Source: Catonia carolina (Eukaryota > Arthropoda > Insecta > Hemiptera > Achilidae). From it: a stretch of 64,000 nt of DNA. Location of the stretch: the NCBI GenBank assembly GCA_035578175.1, contig JAQMRL010000001.1, positions 61,775,553 through 61,839,552 on the forward strand, given 5' to 3'. The position numbers were made by a program, and so were the translations under genes. Under the pieces are notes generated by a model. That model was not told the DNA's origin. It made no database searches and saw only the letters and a program-made list of their open reading frames with translations. Shown here piece by piece: positions 35,281-49,500 of the stretch (its first letter is position 1; each line of letters opens with the position of its first letter).

Positions 35281-36954
35281 AATAGTTTAATAAATCATTA
35301 CTCAAAGACACTTTCAAGTATGTAATTACAAAAACATATTTTTAATAAATTAAAAATATCGTAGTGTTACTTGTAAATGTAAAAACTCAGTTAAATCAAG
35401 AGGAATGTGCCACAAGACACAATTATTTGAACCATACACAATATCAGTCGCAATCTTTTAATAAATAATAATTAACCAAAGATTTGAAAATTTTCAGCCC
35501 ATTGTCTTTTATCTTTAAACGAAAAAATGATAAATATTTTTGACTTATTACATAGCGTTAATGACGAAGTATACAACTCGGATAGATATATTTATAAAAT
35601 GAGTAGATAAAATTCACAAATTACGTGTCAGTGTAAATCGATTGTCGATAAGGTAAATCGATATAAATAAATTTAAAATTTATTCGAACATTTTAAGAGA
35701 ACAGAGCGGTACAGTCAACAAAGAAATACATTAGATAGCAGTCACATTTTTATAACAAGTATTATAGTAGCTATATAAATGTTGAAATTCAAAAACTGAT
35801 AAAATAAAACAAACATAAATAAACACTGAAGTGAAATAATAGTTTGTAGGGTTGCTCGTGAAATCCGTGACTTGGAAGAGAATTGTGGGTTGAATATAAT
35901 AATTCTCTTGTACGGAACGCTGACAAGTGGCGCTATGCAAAGTTTGTTGGCCTACTGTGGAATAAACATACGACAGACGCATTTGAATTGTAGGTGAAAC
36001 AACAGAGGTAGGTAGTTACGTACTTACGGGCTGTCTAACTAACTATACCGTGGTACATCAAAGTAAACCTTGACTGAACTTACTTGTATTGCACAACTGC
36101 GACAAGTTTATAGAACAGCTACAACCAGATGATAACAATCTTGTAATTTTGAAGTATAGGTCTAGTAACAAAATGCCAAATTTCAATACAGATTCTGAGA
36201 TCAAATGCCTCGGGGTAAATTACATCCTTTCTCCACTGTACATTCCCGTGTAAGCCAAAAGGCTAGATGTGCTAAAGTTTCAACAAAGAGACATTAATAA
36301 TAGGTTTCATAAAGGTTTAAGACAAGGACACAAACAACTGCACCAGTGTGAGTACAACTAATAGACAGGAAGTTTACAACTTTAGAAGAACTACTGCGTA
36401 AACATCAACAAGGGTCAACAAACGTAATTGAATAAAGCTAAAGTCTTCTCAGTTTTATTTCATAGAATATAAACAACAAACTGCATGGAATTAAAACTGA
36501 AAATATTGTATTCGAGAATAAATATTGAGAAATACCGAATAAAAATCTAAAGCATTTTACGTCCAGTATTTAAATTTTTTTACAGCAACATTACATTTCA
36601 TCTTGGATGAAAATATTACTGTTGACTCCTAGGAAAGTGACAAATTTTAAAACAATAACAATATTCGTTAAAATTTATAGATTTTTCATTTTTGTCTATT
36701 TTTATATGTACGACTGACTGTAGCCTACACCTATGCACAACCAGTAAATATTTGTTACAATTTTTATATTATATGAAATCGTAAAAACTATATTACCTTA
36801 AAATTTTTTATAAGATTGCTTACTAGCAGGGCTTCACATTTAAATATCATATTGATTGATGGCCGAAAGCTTAGGCTGGGCGTTTTAAGAAGTCTTTTTT
36901 AATACCTAATGTGTGTACGATGCAATCCGTTCAGTTTAGAACAAAAATCAACCC
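35281..36954. other. AT-rich DNA, weak coding-like patch at 36.1-36.4 kb
   Basis: Mostly featureless. The plus strand at 36130-36240 gives NNLVILKYRSSNKMPNFNTD and SEIKCLGVNYI. The KCLGV block recalls the post-RT region of non-LTR retrotransposons, but the following sequence does not fit, so I do not call it. Confidence 0.35.
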
Positions 36955-37285
36955 CACATCCAGATGAGATGAGAAATATATGTATGTGTAAATGAGGTGC
37001 AGTCTCGTACAGACTCGGGCCGACCATTCCTAAGAGCTTACGGTTAATTGAACCTCAACCATCAAATATATCGGTAACCACTGTCTACTATCCAAATCCG
37101 TATAAAAGTACCTTTACTAAATAGTAAACTACTACTTTTAGTAAAAGTTTGCACCAACTAGTGAAGGTAGTACAAAGCACTTTTTTAATAGAATTCTAAC
37201 CACAGAGCTCCGTCTTCGAAAATCAGCTATTAAACATCTGACTCGTGGCGACGACTTTACCACTAGACCAACTCGATGGGTTTAA
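36955..37285 (-). repeat. SINE-like composite repeat with tRNA-like head
   Basis: Read on the minus strand from 37280, the head is GAGTTGGTCTAGTGGTAAAG then TCGTCGCCACGAG, a tRNA-like A-box region. Next comes a degenerate B-box-like TGATTTTCGAAGACG, then a body with ACGGATTTGGATAGTAGACA and GTTGAGGTTCAATTAACCG. The body text recalls an interspersed repeat widespread in insects, but that is from memory and unverified. The 3' end is approximate. Confidence 0.6.
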
Positions 37286-37904
37286 ACGAATGAAGAAAAA
37301 AATGTATATACAGAGTAATATTAATATATCGAAACGGCCTTGTACTGCATATACAGAAATTTTGAGGCAAAAAAAAGTGGTTCTACATGTGATATCTTCA
37401 TTGTGGTGGGTTTTCAATTTTCGTCCGCCATCTTGGATCTGCTATATTGAATAAAAATTAATTTATTTAAATAGAAAGGTAGCCATCTGACACTTGATAT
37501 CTATGTAAATTTTACAAGAAAAACAATGGCGAAAGCCGTGTTTCCGTTAATGCATTTGCCGTCGAGTTGTAAGCATTTATAGTTGGAATGACGGAAAAAT
37601 AGTGTTTACAATAAAACGAGATAAAACCCGCTACATGAACAATTTTGTTGCATTTTAAATTGATAATGCATTCAATAAAGAACTACAAACAGTGTTATAC
37701 CATTGATAACAATAAACAATAACTAATAATTAAAAACACAACAACAAATTCAACGGCTATCAACTGACAGACCCATTATTTACTTCAGATTACAATATGT
37801 ATTTTAAAATTATAAATGAATGATGATAGTAAATTCACAATTAAATAAATTTTGAAAGCATAAAATTCAATAAATGTTCAAAAAACTTCCGTTTTGTAGT
37901 TTGG
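37286..37904. other. AT-rich DNA, nothing recognised
   Basis: No coding relic or repeat boundary seen. Confidence 0.55.
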
Positions 37905-38125
37905 CAGTGCACTAACCTCAAGTAATGTCCGTGCATGTAACTTCTTGCATAGTGTCTGGTGGTACAAATGCAGATTTGTCAATTATTCCTCTTTTAAATT
38001 TGTTAATATCTATTAGTTTTATTGTTTCAGGTAGTCAAAAAAATGTTCCAGAGAAGACAGTCTGGGGACCTGGCAGGCCATTTTGTTGCTCCCCTACGAC
38101 ATATCCAGCTATTTGGAAATTGTTG
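37905..38125 (-). pseudogene. DDE transposase C-terminal relic
   Basis: The minus strand from 38120 reads FPNSWICRRGATKWPARSPD. This fits the insect Tc1/mariner-superfamily pattern FP-RWIGRRGP-EWP-RSPDL, in which the final Asp is the third catalytic acidic residue. The conserved LTPLDFFLWG that should follow is broken by a frameshift (CLLWNIF, then FFDYLKQ in the next frame). Downstream pieces ending VPPDTMQEVTCTDIT correspond to the usual C-terminal IP.EML..V block. Upstream catalytic regions and terminal repeats were not found. Confidence 0.6.
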
Positions 38126-41100
38126 TTTTAAAATTTATTGTGTCCTAAGATAATAAAGGTGGTACCCTATTTTGCTGAAATCATACCGTATTGTGAATTT
38201 CGAGTCAAACATTTTTCGGAATAAGCTTATTGACAAATTGTAATAAGCTCTAGGCAAATATGTACGATCATAAGTTCAACAAATGTATATGTACACTCGT
38301 ATTTGTTTACAGCATAGAATTTGTACGGCTCACTGCAAAAACTTAAATTGGAAACGTTTGAATATGTTTATATTTGAAGTGCTGGGTCTACCCTGTGATT
38401 GAATTTGTTGTGGTGAACACTTGTGTGTTCACTAAATATGGATTAAAGGTTAAGTAAAATGTTTAGTTGAAACATTAACAAATTGTATATGCGATTTCAT
38501 TGATTAAAATACTCATATTCGACTTATGTCTTATACATTTTAATGTATTCTGAATTAAGTTAAGTCATTAGTATCAAATACGAATATGAAAAATCTCAAC
38601 TAAACGACGTAGAAAACCTCTATTTTAACTGAACAAGAAGATATCTCGTAGGTTTCCAGTATTTTCAGAATGTTCGTGCTTGTTAATAACTATATAATTC
38701 AAAATCCATTCCAGTTATTAATTACCACGTGTCTCAAATTTCCGTGTAAATACTGATGATTTTGTTTCAGTTTTCCCATTATTACAAAAATTTCTTAAAA
38801 ATTCCATTTTTCAGGCGAATTGTTCTATAAACGAATAATTAAAATGGGAAATTCAATGATGATAATGGACAAATGCATAAGAACAGAAATTTATAATAAA
38901 TTACAGATAATAATTACAGAATTTAAAATGAAAATTATTAACTTACTTGATCCAATGTATTATTTACTTTATAGCTTAAAGACTTAAAGCGTGAATTTGT
39001 TTACCTAACATCAGATAACGTTATGTTTGAAATATTTGTGAATAAGTAACTAGAAACGGGGGTGCTAAACAGTACCAGAACGTACTTACAACAAAGGTAT
39101 TCATTATGTACGCATCTGCGATTTCCCTGTCAATAAATGAAAAAGTATTGGTCTTCTTGTATCATAGTAATTACTATTATTGAACAAAGTGTTATCAGAA
39201 GTCTAGTATATTTTAACCAAGTGAGTGTGTTCATCGCAATGAACTCGGTGCATTGTTTGTCAAAGGCAAACAGAAAATAACGAGCAGCAAAATGGAAAAC
39301 AAATAAACAGCAGTGACTCTTTCGTTGTTAGCGAATGACAGCGCTTTTCTAGATGCTGTAGATGGATAGATAGATACATGATACGTTCGTATGTTTTATG
39401 TGGCTGGCTGAAAATAAAACCATTTGTTTTCTGTATTTATATGTACTTGAAAACTATTTGATGAGGTCGATTTCACTGTAAATTTTATAACTGTAATGGA
39501 GAAGTTATCATTTCATTTAGCCTATACGAAATGGAATAAGTTACTGTGTTGTTTTGGAGGACTTAATTGCATATACTTAACTGCATATAGCAATGGATTT
39601 TAGGTGCAATTTACAAAAGCGTGTGGTACGTTACTGAGTGAAATGTTTATTTAAACACATGCTATATTCCTTTTTAAGCCAAATAATAAGCAAAGCCCTA
39701 TATATTTTAATAAAAAACCTCGACCAAAGTTTTTAAATATATAGGCTACTTAAAAAAATAAAATTACCATGGTTTATGATACATGCAGAAACGTATTTAT
39801 TCGGGCAATTTATTGTTATTGATGTCTACAGAAAACAAGAAACATGATTTCTCAATCCAGATATCGATTTAACTTTCAAATTTCTTAATTCCTTTATGTT
39901 AAATCTTTTTTCACCTACATTTAAACTCAGCTCTGTGTGAAAAGGGGTAGGTCTTGATAAATGACTGAGTCAAGAGAATTTTCATAAGCATGATAGTTAA
40001 GGGCAGAATTTTCATACTGTACGTCAATATAGTTTTGACAGAGAAGAGTTCAGGTGGCTTTGTTCTCTTTACAGTGCTCAGGAGAATGGGATGTCAATTA
40101 TTAAATTTCTAAAAATTCTATGTTGTAAAAATTTAGGATGAGATATTTTGGGAAAATAACATTAAGTTTACAATAAAACCAATTTGAGTGGAAAGAACGG
40201 GTTCACACTAGTAAAATAATTTTATTTATTTTAAATAATTTAAGGGAAGTTAGCCGCTATGGGTACGAACTGAAAAATGAATTTAATTTCTAGAAATTTT
40301 TTGAGGGTACTAGAGTAACAGAAATTTTGTTGTTTGTTACAACTTTTAAACATTCTGTCCAATATGTACCTAAATAAAATGGAGGGAATTCAAAATTCAT
40401 TTCAAATATATTTTTGTTTAATTTAATTTTTGTTTAGTCGACCGGGCAGGTCATACTTGCTAGTGTAAAGGTAAAGAACAGAATAAAATTACAAAGAAGA
40501 AAATTTATGAATTTTTTTGGTTGCTTATATACATGAATTTCTTTACATATAGTGATGGTGAATAAATACATTATTAATATTTTAAATCTTTCTTTTTATT
40601 TATTTATTTAACGTCACATCAACTACAATGGTCATTAGCGACGACGTTGGGTTGTAACTTTCTGTCTATAATGAAGGATATTTTCTAACGTATGAAAATA
40701 TGCCATGCCTGAGTGGGATTTTAAAACTTGTTTTATAAGGTTTTATTTACATTAATAAGCAGGAGTAAAAAATAAATTACAGTAAACTATCGTAATGTAT
40801 AATCGACAATTTGTATTTAGTCCTAGTGGAAAGATTTTAACTCTAGAAAACATTAAATCTTCTAAAAAAAATAGTATAAAAACAAGCAGAGAGATGAGCT
40901 ACTATAAAAGAGCTACTGAAGTTAGGGATAAAAAATTATACCCGTTGGTCGTAAACCTATGTCAGCTAAAAATGGAAGCACACGTATTCGGAAAGAATAA
41001 ACTCCATTTTTTGTGTTATGTACTTCAAATTTTTCTTTAATGTGAAAAAGTTCCACGATCTATTATAGCCCGTAAATTTCAAGTGAATAGTATGTAAATT

Positions 41101-42543
41101 TATCAACTTTCATTTTTATTCCTTCCAAGTCTTCTGAATTTTCATATTGTAACCAGGAAATATTAGGTATGAAAACCAGTAACAAACACTAGAGATTCAA
41201 TTTTATTAATGTTCTTTCGGGTAATGTGGTTTAAATTTATATTATTCCTCTTCTTTATGTTTCATTTTTTCTGAGACAGTTGCCAATCTTCTCAAGCCTT
41301 TGTGGCTACTTAGATCTTAATCTTTGCAGCAAGGAATAATTCACTGAAACCACAATCGAATAACATCCTTAAATTATAGAATTAGAAAATTTGTCTTTTA
41401 CAACTTTTTACTTTATAGTTTCCTTTGAATAATTAGTTTTTGTCATTCTCCATCCAATAAATGGCTCAAATTAGCCTACTGGATATTTAAATACAAGCTT
41501 AGTTTATATTATTTTAAAATCTTTATGAAATAATGAGGCCTGAGACGAACCGTTAATAGAAAGTCATAAGTTTTGAACAAGTCATGAATTTGTAAGCTGA
41601 CTTCGAAAATTATTCATATTGATTTTCTATGACATACGTAACTTAGAATCACTAGCAAAATAATTAATTATTTGTTATTTAATACGATTTGTCTTTTTTT
41701 TCTAAAACAGATTACGCCACATAAATTGTATTATTCAATATTAAGAAAATAATGAAAAAAGAAAAACAGTTTTAATTAAAACTCAATGTGATATAACTTT
41801 ACATTTTGGAAGGCGTTAAAAAAACAACAGTTGAATAAAGGACGCTGTATTGTTTACAACATCCAGAAGGTCACTTTTAAAACGACAATTTATTTTCCTG
41901 GATGATTTTAATTTGTTTGTTACTGTACGTTTTTACAATAAAAGTTTAAAGAGCAGCGATTTAAAAAGCTTTCTACGACATTGTATTCTTAATGGGTATT
42001 TTAAACCCATATCTTCAATTTCAAAAAACGTTTACCAAACTAATTTTTTTTAAAAATCAGTTTTCAATTTAACCCACATGTTTTCTATGCTTCCTTATGA
42101 ATGAACAGCAGGCCTACATTGTCAAGTGTCTACCACAAGCACGCAATATAGATGTATGCAAAATAATGCATTTTTAAGTAATTTAGATCTTTACTATAGG
42201 CTTTAATTATGTTTTATGATATGCAGCAATTTTCAGAAAATAAGTACATATTCCAATCTTGCTTCATATCAAAAAACTTGAAATCAATAACAATAAAGCT
42301 TAAGGAAAACTTTTTTTCTAATAACCTAAAAAATATGACTCAAGGCATTTATCAATTTCTATACACTTGTGGGGCTTGAATTTTCGGATCTTTAATTCTA
42401 CTCGAAATGTGGTCAGCTAGTGACGGCGTTCAGCTTAAATACAAAATTTGTCTTATTCACTCGAATACCACAAACTTATTAATTTAAACAAAACTTTTAT
42501 GCCATCCACTAATATGCTGCCTTCGTATTATTATATCCTTTTT

Positions 42544-42566
42544 ACTGCACACCTATCGTGTGCAGT
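42544..42566. other. Perfect 9-bp-stem hairpin
   Basis: ACTGCACAC and GTGTGCAGT pair perfectly around a CTATC loop. Isolated; no gene nearby. Confidence 0.7.
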
Positions 42567-43260
42567 TTCTTTATTTAGTTACATTACGACTGGACAACAT
42601 TTTGGATTAATTTAGAAAAATTTAATGTGTTGCAGTATTTATAATTTTATAAAACTTTATTATTTTTCGCAGAAAACTATTCCACAAACTTTTTCAAAAT
42701 AAAAAAATTTAATGAACTTATAAAGAAAATCAATCAAGACTAGGACCAATCACTGGAGTTTTTATTATATTTTCAACGAATTTTAATATAAAAATATACT
42801 ACTTCACTCCTTGTCAAGTCAATTTTGAAGTCGCATTGCCTTCAAAATAATTACCCGTACATAAATTAAGTGACTTACTAAATTATACGTTTATGGGATA
42901 ATGGTAAAACAAGTTTCAGCACACTCAATTTATTTATTTTTATACAGCCGCACAAAAACTATACATTAAATTCAACATCATTCGGTATTTTAAACGGATT
43001 CTTGTTGGTATGAAGTCAGATCCACCACTCACGTTTTTCTTGTATCATAATTTTGTTCAGAAACGTAGAGTTGGTAGAATTTCCTTTAGCTGAGGGTAAA
43101 TTAATCAAAATCTTTAGACTCGGTTCAATAAAAGTTTATATTTATAAATTTATATTTCTTTGACCAGATCAAACAAGTTTTAAATCCTAAGTTGAAGTAG
43201 TAACTCCACACGCCCTGATTGAAAGAAGAGATGATGTAATTATTGTTCTTCTGTTCATAA

Positions 43261-43289
43261 TACTACTACGCCAACTTGGCGAAGTAGTT
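43261..43289. other. Near-palindrome
   Basis: ACTACTACGCCAACTTGGCG then AAGTAGT forms two 5-6 bp stem blocks separated by a single mismatch pair. Unassigned. Confidence 0.6.
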
Positions 43290-43739
43290 TCAGGACGGAA
43301 ATGAATGTTAAAAGATATCCCTTTGAACTCATTTTGGCATTTGACGCAGTAGTTCTCATTGCCAAAGTTCTCCATGCCACGAGTTCATTTTTTGTACAAC
43401 TAGACAATATAATTAATTTTATTCGTTTGAAAATCAACGCAAAAAGTCACAAAACTTGGTCTATGTCAAATTCACTCAACGAAAGTAGTATTCATATAGT
43501 ATATTTATGATTCTAAGAATGATTAACAGAGGTCATTATTATATAGTTAGTTTAACTGCTGAGCAGAAACTTATTATCCCATAAGAAAAGTATTTATTAG
43601 ATATGAAGTTTCTTTTGAGAAATCACGAGATGCAGAAATCCTTCTGGAAAAGTTTCAAATGTAGGTACACTTTGAAGAATACACGGGTCGGTTAACTGCG
43701 GAAGGAGATTGTTGTAAATTTTTATCAGATCTTGGTTTT

Positions 43740-44050
43740 ACCAGTTTTGGTTCAGGGTGTTGGACCCTGACTGCTCAACAAGTATTAAGAACAAAGTACA
43801 GATGAGATTCCTAAGATCGTAAGAAACGTAGGCTATCTATTGCTGAACGATAAAAGAAATAAAGATATAAGCACGAACGTAGTGTGCCATGGCTAATATC
43901 ATCTACAGGAAGTACAGGGAAGAATGATACACCTGGTCTTTTATTACGGATGCCGGATGGTTGAACGCCCATACAGGTTGCAAGCCAGTTGGATAACGTG
44001 GTATTGGACGATCACGGATGAGATAGCCATCTCGACCTCGTTAAGTAGCT
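43740..44050 (+). pseudogene. Possible LINE ORF2 C-terminal relic
   Basis: Plus-strand fragments in shifting frames: KNKVQMRFLRS, CAMANIIYRKYREEWYTWS and RMPDG followed by IQVASQLDNVVL. The order EMRFLR..., then a long spacer, then RMP-RLP is typical of the C-terminal tail of several non-LTR retrotransposons. The match is short and broken by many stops. GC content is higher than in the flanks, which fits a relic of coding DNA. Confidence 0.35.
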
Positions 44051-46074
44051 GATTACTAAGTTTTAAATTGCGACAGCGCAGGAGACGTAACCTGTATTAT
44101 TTATAATAATGTTTTAATAGAATCACAAATCAGTCTGTGGTATCTATCATTTATGTTTCGCATTCTGACGGCACCACTAATGTGGTACTTCTCTTCATTC
44201 TTGAAGAATATTCCTGTCATTACTCGGTTTCTGTAACTGTATCGGTAAACATGTATAAAAATACAAATTGTTATTTGCAAAAATATTAATACAATGACAA
44301 TCAACAGTAAAGAGACATACGGTGATTTAGAATATGCGTTTCTTCAGGGCATCTTTTTAATTTATAAGTTCTCGTTACAAACACAACTCACGTAAGATTT
44401 GTAAGAGAATTTCGTACACTATTTTACAGAACAATACGTGAGATGCGTTTGTAAGTGTACAGGTTTCGTTAAAGTTTTAGTTTTTTAAGTTTTATTGTGT
44501 CAAACCTCGGTAGAAGAAAAGTTTCTGTTAGTTAATTACGTAAATTGTGGCGAATGACCTGAAATTTATGACGGATGACGTAAAACAACGGAGTATTGAT
44601 CCTTTTAATTTAATCCTAATTATGTAACATAAAATTAGCTAGATTAATAATGTTTAACAGTTGACTGTGTAGATAGAATAATAATAGTACATTGTACAAG
44701 TAAGAACTTACAATGAATAAAGAGCTACCACTCCACAAGCCGTACGGACTGGCACGATAGTAACAGAGTAACTTGGTGTGGTTGGAGTTTTCTGTTGACA
44801 GGTTTATTTTGTGATTTAATTATAGGTTTTTTTTAGTAAACTTAATCAAAACAAACAAGTTACTCATTATAATTTATTAAATTTATTTTCCTGTTGTGTA
44901 TAACCGACTAATATCGCTATTGCGGATGTTAATAAAATACGGCACGTTAATTAATAACTAGTTATTATAACTGTTATTTCCTGCAAAAGTTAACACGGTT
45001 ACGAGATTCTAATACGGTGTAACTTTATTTCAGTAAGCTTACCATAAAATATACCATAAATAAGGTATATTAAAGGTAGAATAATAAATCGTTCACTTTA
45101 TAATCACAGCCTTTATGAACAAGTAAATTTTATCTCTGAGAACACCAGTTAATTAATAATATTCTACACTGACGTTAATACTAAGACAAAACATTTTTTA
45201 ACAATAGTTAAATTATATCTTAAATTTCTTTATTGTAGACTATACTTTTTAGAAAGAAATAGGCTAATGGATAACAAATTGTCTAGATTGTAAAAAAAAT
45301 TAGGAAAACAATCGTTTATTTATAAAAAAAACCAAACGCCGTAAACCTTTTTTTACACTATGTTACAAGCACTGAAATTTACATCTTACAAAAATACAGT
45401 TTTGAAGAGAAGTTCGTTTTATACGGCGCACAAGAATAAAATTTATATGACATTCACAACTTTTATTCGTGGCTCTAGTTTTAACAAAATCTGATTTTCC
45501 TTTCAGATTTTATTTCTTTTTAGTTTATTGCCACATAAAAAATGAAGGTCAGTGGTGACTACTTTTATTTTGATAGTTTAACAGGATAATAATATTAAAT
45601 GAATTTCGGATACTAACTAGGAATCAAAGCTTAAACTTTAGCTTACAAATTGACTTGAGATTGAATAGACTGTTATGTTAATAGAGGATAGTACGAATAC
45701 GAATATAAAAATTCCCAGTTATTGGTACTATTTCGGAAAAAGACTACCGTAAGTTGGAAGTAATTTTAGATCACTGAATGTGCCACATTAATACTAACCA
45801 TTAATTGAAACTCATAATTTTCATGTTGTACGCATTCACTGTATGGCTGAAATAAAATTTCTTATCACTCATGACAAAACATATGCATATTTTCATATTG
45901 CACAGCTTTAACGGATGATAAGATATTGTAAAACTAACGTTAGTAAAATGTAAATTGTTTTACTTTTTATAGGCCCAATTTTATACCTCATAAAGTAATA
46001 TTGGACATGTTTCTGGAAGCTTGTTTTGCAACCCACGTCTTTAGCATTTGTTCACTTTAGGTTTTCTCCTTTCT
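44051..46074. other. AT-rich DNA, nothing recognised
   Basis: No coding relic or repeat structure seen. Confidence 0.55.
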
Positions 46075-46515
46075 TCTGTTCATCCTGTTTATTTTTTGCT
46101 CTTCGTAGAAGCTATTAAAGTAAGTAAGTAATCCGTTGTCTGAACTTAGTTTTAACATTATATTTTCTCAGTTTAATCCAATTTTTTCAATTGTCTTTCT
46201 GAATTTTTAAACCACTTATAATTGACAACTTAGGTCTGCTCTTTAGTGCTTCAAAATTCATTTTGTCAACCGTTTGCCATTTATTCTATACAGATGTCCA
46301 TAGAACTCTAGTCTTCATTTTATAACTGTTTTCACTAATCTTTTGTTTTTCTGCTTGCAACGTGCACTGTCCGTCTCTTGTCATCGGACCCATTATCTTG
46401 CGGAGGATCTTAATATCAAATTTCTCTGCTTCTCTTTGACCAGTATTCCCGGTAATTTTAAACATTCGCTCGCGTGCAGAAATGCAGGCTATGTCAGAGT
46501 ACTATACCCTAACGT
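46075..46515 (-). pseudogene. RTE-like LINE ORF2 C-terminal relic
   Basis: Minus-strand remnant of the post-RT tail of a non-LTR retrotransposon. Reading down from 46500: ERMFKITGNTGQ, then REAEKFDIKILRKIMGPMTR, then DGQCTLQAEKQKISENS, matching the pattern E-FERKILRKI-GP--ENG-WR. After a frameshift the next piece is FYGHLYRINGKRLTK, stop, ILKH, the FYGH--RM--NRLTK-I motif of this group, followed by KFRKTIEKIGLN. The DNA-encoded order agrees with an intact protein, but at least two shifts and several stops are present. It is the same broad class as the 17-kb relic and could be the other end of that family's polyprotein. Confidence 0.75.
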
Positions 46516-49500
46516 CTAATTTTGGCTTGTCTTGATAGTGTACTTGTTGAACATGTTCTAGAAAAATATTAATTATGCAAAATAAATGAAATTTAAAGGT
46601 GACAATAAAGTAATAAAATGTAATTCAATAATCTTTAATTTCACTCTAACGTAATTCAGAACAAAAATTAACTGGAAGGAAATATTTTAATTAGCAAGGA
46701 ACTCTAAGGAATGATCCGTTTAATTTAGTGAAGTAAAAATTGTGGACAAAAGATACAATTTGTAGAACGCGTATAATGATGTAATATCCCAGTAATTAAA
46801 ATGAATAACTAAAGCGGTGATCAAATGTAAAAATATATAATAAAAATTAATAATATATTGCATTGTTTATCAAGCGATCATTGTTTTCAAGTTTTTTATC
46901 CTCTTTTTATTCACGACAAAAATACTGAAATTAACGCCAAACAGAGAAATTTCAACAAAACAATTTCATCTACATATTTATAAAGGTGCGATAATTAAAT
47001 CAAGAGGTCGGAACCACTCATTAGAGTTATGACGTCATTTTCTTTTATTTCCCAGTTCTGCCAACCTTTTTTTAAATAAATAAAATATTCTGATATTATT
47101 AAAAAAATAAAAGGAAAATATGATAAAACGAATTTTAATATATTTTTTATGTAGGTACATATTCCGTATCTGATAGGATCGTTATAATATTATTTTAATT
47201 GAAAATTTTAATACATTTTTGGCTGGTATCATATTAAACGTAGAAATTAATGTAATTACCGCACAAAGGAGGCGGCAACCGTGTTATGAAAATACGTCGA
47301 TCCATTTACCTGCAGTACATAAGTGACAGCCTGTTAAAACCCTTTATAAATTCAATTTTCATCTCACGGTTCTTTGTAATATAATTTGTAAAAAAAATAT
47401 TTTATAATTATATAATGTAAGCCCACATATAGATTTATATAATTATTGTAATAACCGTATAATTATTGTAATAAATGAGCAAAGGAATATTTATTTCCGT
47501 TTCTCAATATTATCCTAATATCAAATTTTATTAAAAATATGAAAAGTACAAAAGGTTATTTCTTAATTCACTTTTTACTGTCTAACTAATATAAATGATA
47601 TTTAAAAAAATATTTCTTCGTTAATTCACAAGTTTATACTGTTAACCAGTAAATAAATGTTACAAAACTACCTATTCAAAATACTTAGAATTTTTGAAGA
47701 ATCAAAATATGAATTATTTTTTGTGACGTTTGAAAAGATTTCCTTGTTAAAATTTCAACACCCAAAGGCAATTAAGGATGCATAGGAACACGGATCTGTT
47801 CATTTAGAAACTATTATAAATTCCACTAATAATAAAATTATATATAGTTTTATATATGAATCAATACAATAATAAATAAATGAAATGTTGGAGATCTGTC
47901 ATTGGATATTGCACAAAGTCAAGAAGTGGAACTTTGCTGATGTATCAATACATACAATTTATAACTGTGGTAGTAAAATAAATCTTTCCTGTTATGCAGT
48001 TTTTAATATATTAAGAAAACGAAAAATGTTTAAAAAATGTCTCGACGATAATTAATACCACATTTAGAAACCCAATTAGTTAATTTGTAAATTTTTTAAA
48101 TAATTCTACTGTGGCAATTTAAAAAGAGTGTGAATAGTATGGTCCCAAAATTTCAGCTGGATTCTTTTAATGGTTTTTGATATAACGGATAGAATGGAAC
48201 TTAATAAGAAAAAATGATTTTTTATAAGATAAAAATTTCCTTCAAAATAATCAAAAAGTTGCTGTCAAAAATTGAATTTTCCGTACATTTTTAGAGATAT
48301 TACTTAATTATGCAAAGTAAATTAAAAAAATTATTTAATTTAATGATAAAATACGGTATTTGACGCAAAAGAAAATGTAGAATATTTTAAATTAAAAAGT
48401 AATATAATTTTTTTTTTAAATTCCCAATTAAAAATCCTTTCAAATATTAAACTAAATATTAAGTAGGCCTACTATTTCATTATTTTAAAAAGGAAGTTGA
48501 AAATAAGTCGGCCAATGCCCAAATTTAAGTAATAACAAAATATAGTAAAGTAAAATACAGGATTGCAATGTGAGAAGAACATTTTCAGTGAACGGTATCA
48601 TTTCTATTTCTAGTGATTGTACTTGAAGACGAATTGGACATGTTTAATTTATGAGAGTTATTTGAGGTGGAGAAATCAGATTTAAGAGAACTGAAGTAGG
48701 GCAGAAAATGAGAATTTTAATAGGCCAATACAAGAGCGAATGTAACGACTATTTTAAAGGATCGATCGAAAGTTGATGGCTTTATACAAATTTTAATGGA
48801 TACGAAATTCTATTACCTCTTAAAAGTATTTCGTTTTACGATCACCACAAAAATAGCAATTATGTTTATAGTAATAAAATATAAAAGATTTAGCACTTTA
48901 CTTCCGATATGAACCATTATTATCTTATTTTTACTGTACTACCTAAGTGAATAAAACAACTTTATAAATTGTTTTGTTCCACCAAATTCTACGCGTTACG
49001 ACAGAACTATGACAGTTAGTTAAACAAAATCAGTAGCTGTATTTGATTAATCTGGTAGTGTATATTGATATATGGAACTATTTCTATAATAACATGGTAG
49101 AGATAAAATTATATATTTTTACGAGGGATGATTAAACAAAATATTTCGAATAAACATCCTTATGCGACGGTCAGAAAAAATAAACGTTTTATTTTCTGTA
49201 ACCAAAAAGTCGTTTCGGTAACCGTCACCTGTTTCTCCAAGTCTAGCCTAGATGTGGGGGTCTAATACAGACAAAAAACAAATATCGCATAAAACCACGA
49301 TACTAAGTGTAAAGCATTACCATTTAATACAAAAACTAAATTTTCGTACATTATACTTGTACATATAGACACATAAACTGCACTTGTTCATATAGTGTAT
49401 AGGTAGAATTAGCATTATGTACATATATTATTAGCATTATGAGATCATAGATAAATGAGTTTTGTCTCAGAGTGACGTTATGCGCAGAGCGATTTAGTTT

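Larger units (their letters stand above)
38126..43689. other. Long AT-rich stretch, minor structures only
   Basis: No recognisable gene over 5.5 kb. A patch at 40605-40665 (AACGTCACATCAACTACAAT) looks like the edge of a dispersed insect repeat. Unassigned small open frames at 40795-41040 (81 codons, Lys-rich) and 41850-42053 (67 codons) start with ATG but show no known motif and are probably chance. Hairpins occur at 42544-42566 and 43261-43289. Confidence 0.5.

Noticed and set aside
36130..36420. LINE-like peptide pieces (LKYRSSNK, EIKCLGV)
   Set aside because: Flanking blocks do not follow the order of any LINE tail I know, and stops are dense; too weak to call.
40795..41040. 81-codon ATG-initiated frame
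   Set aside because: No motif, Lys-rich and AT-driven composition, no nearby splice or promoter signals; most likely chance.
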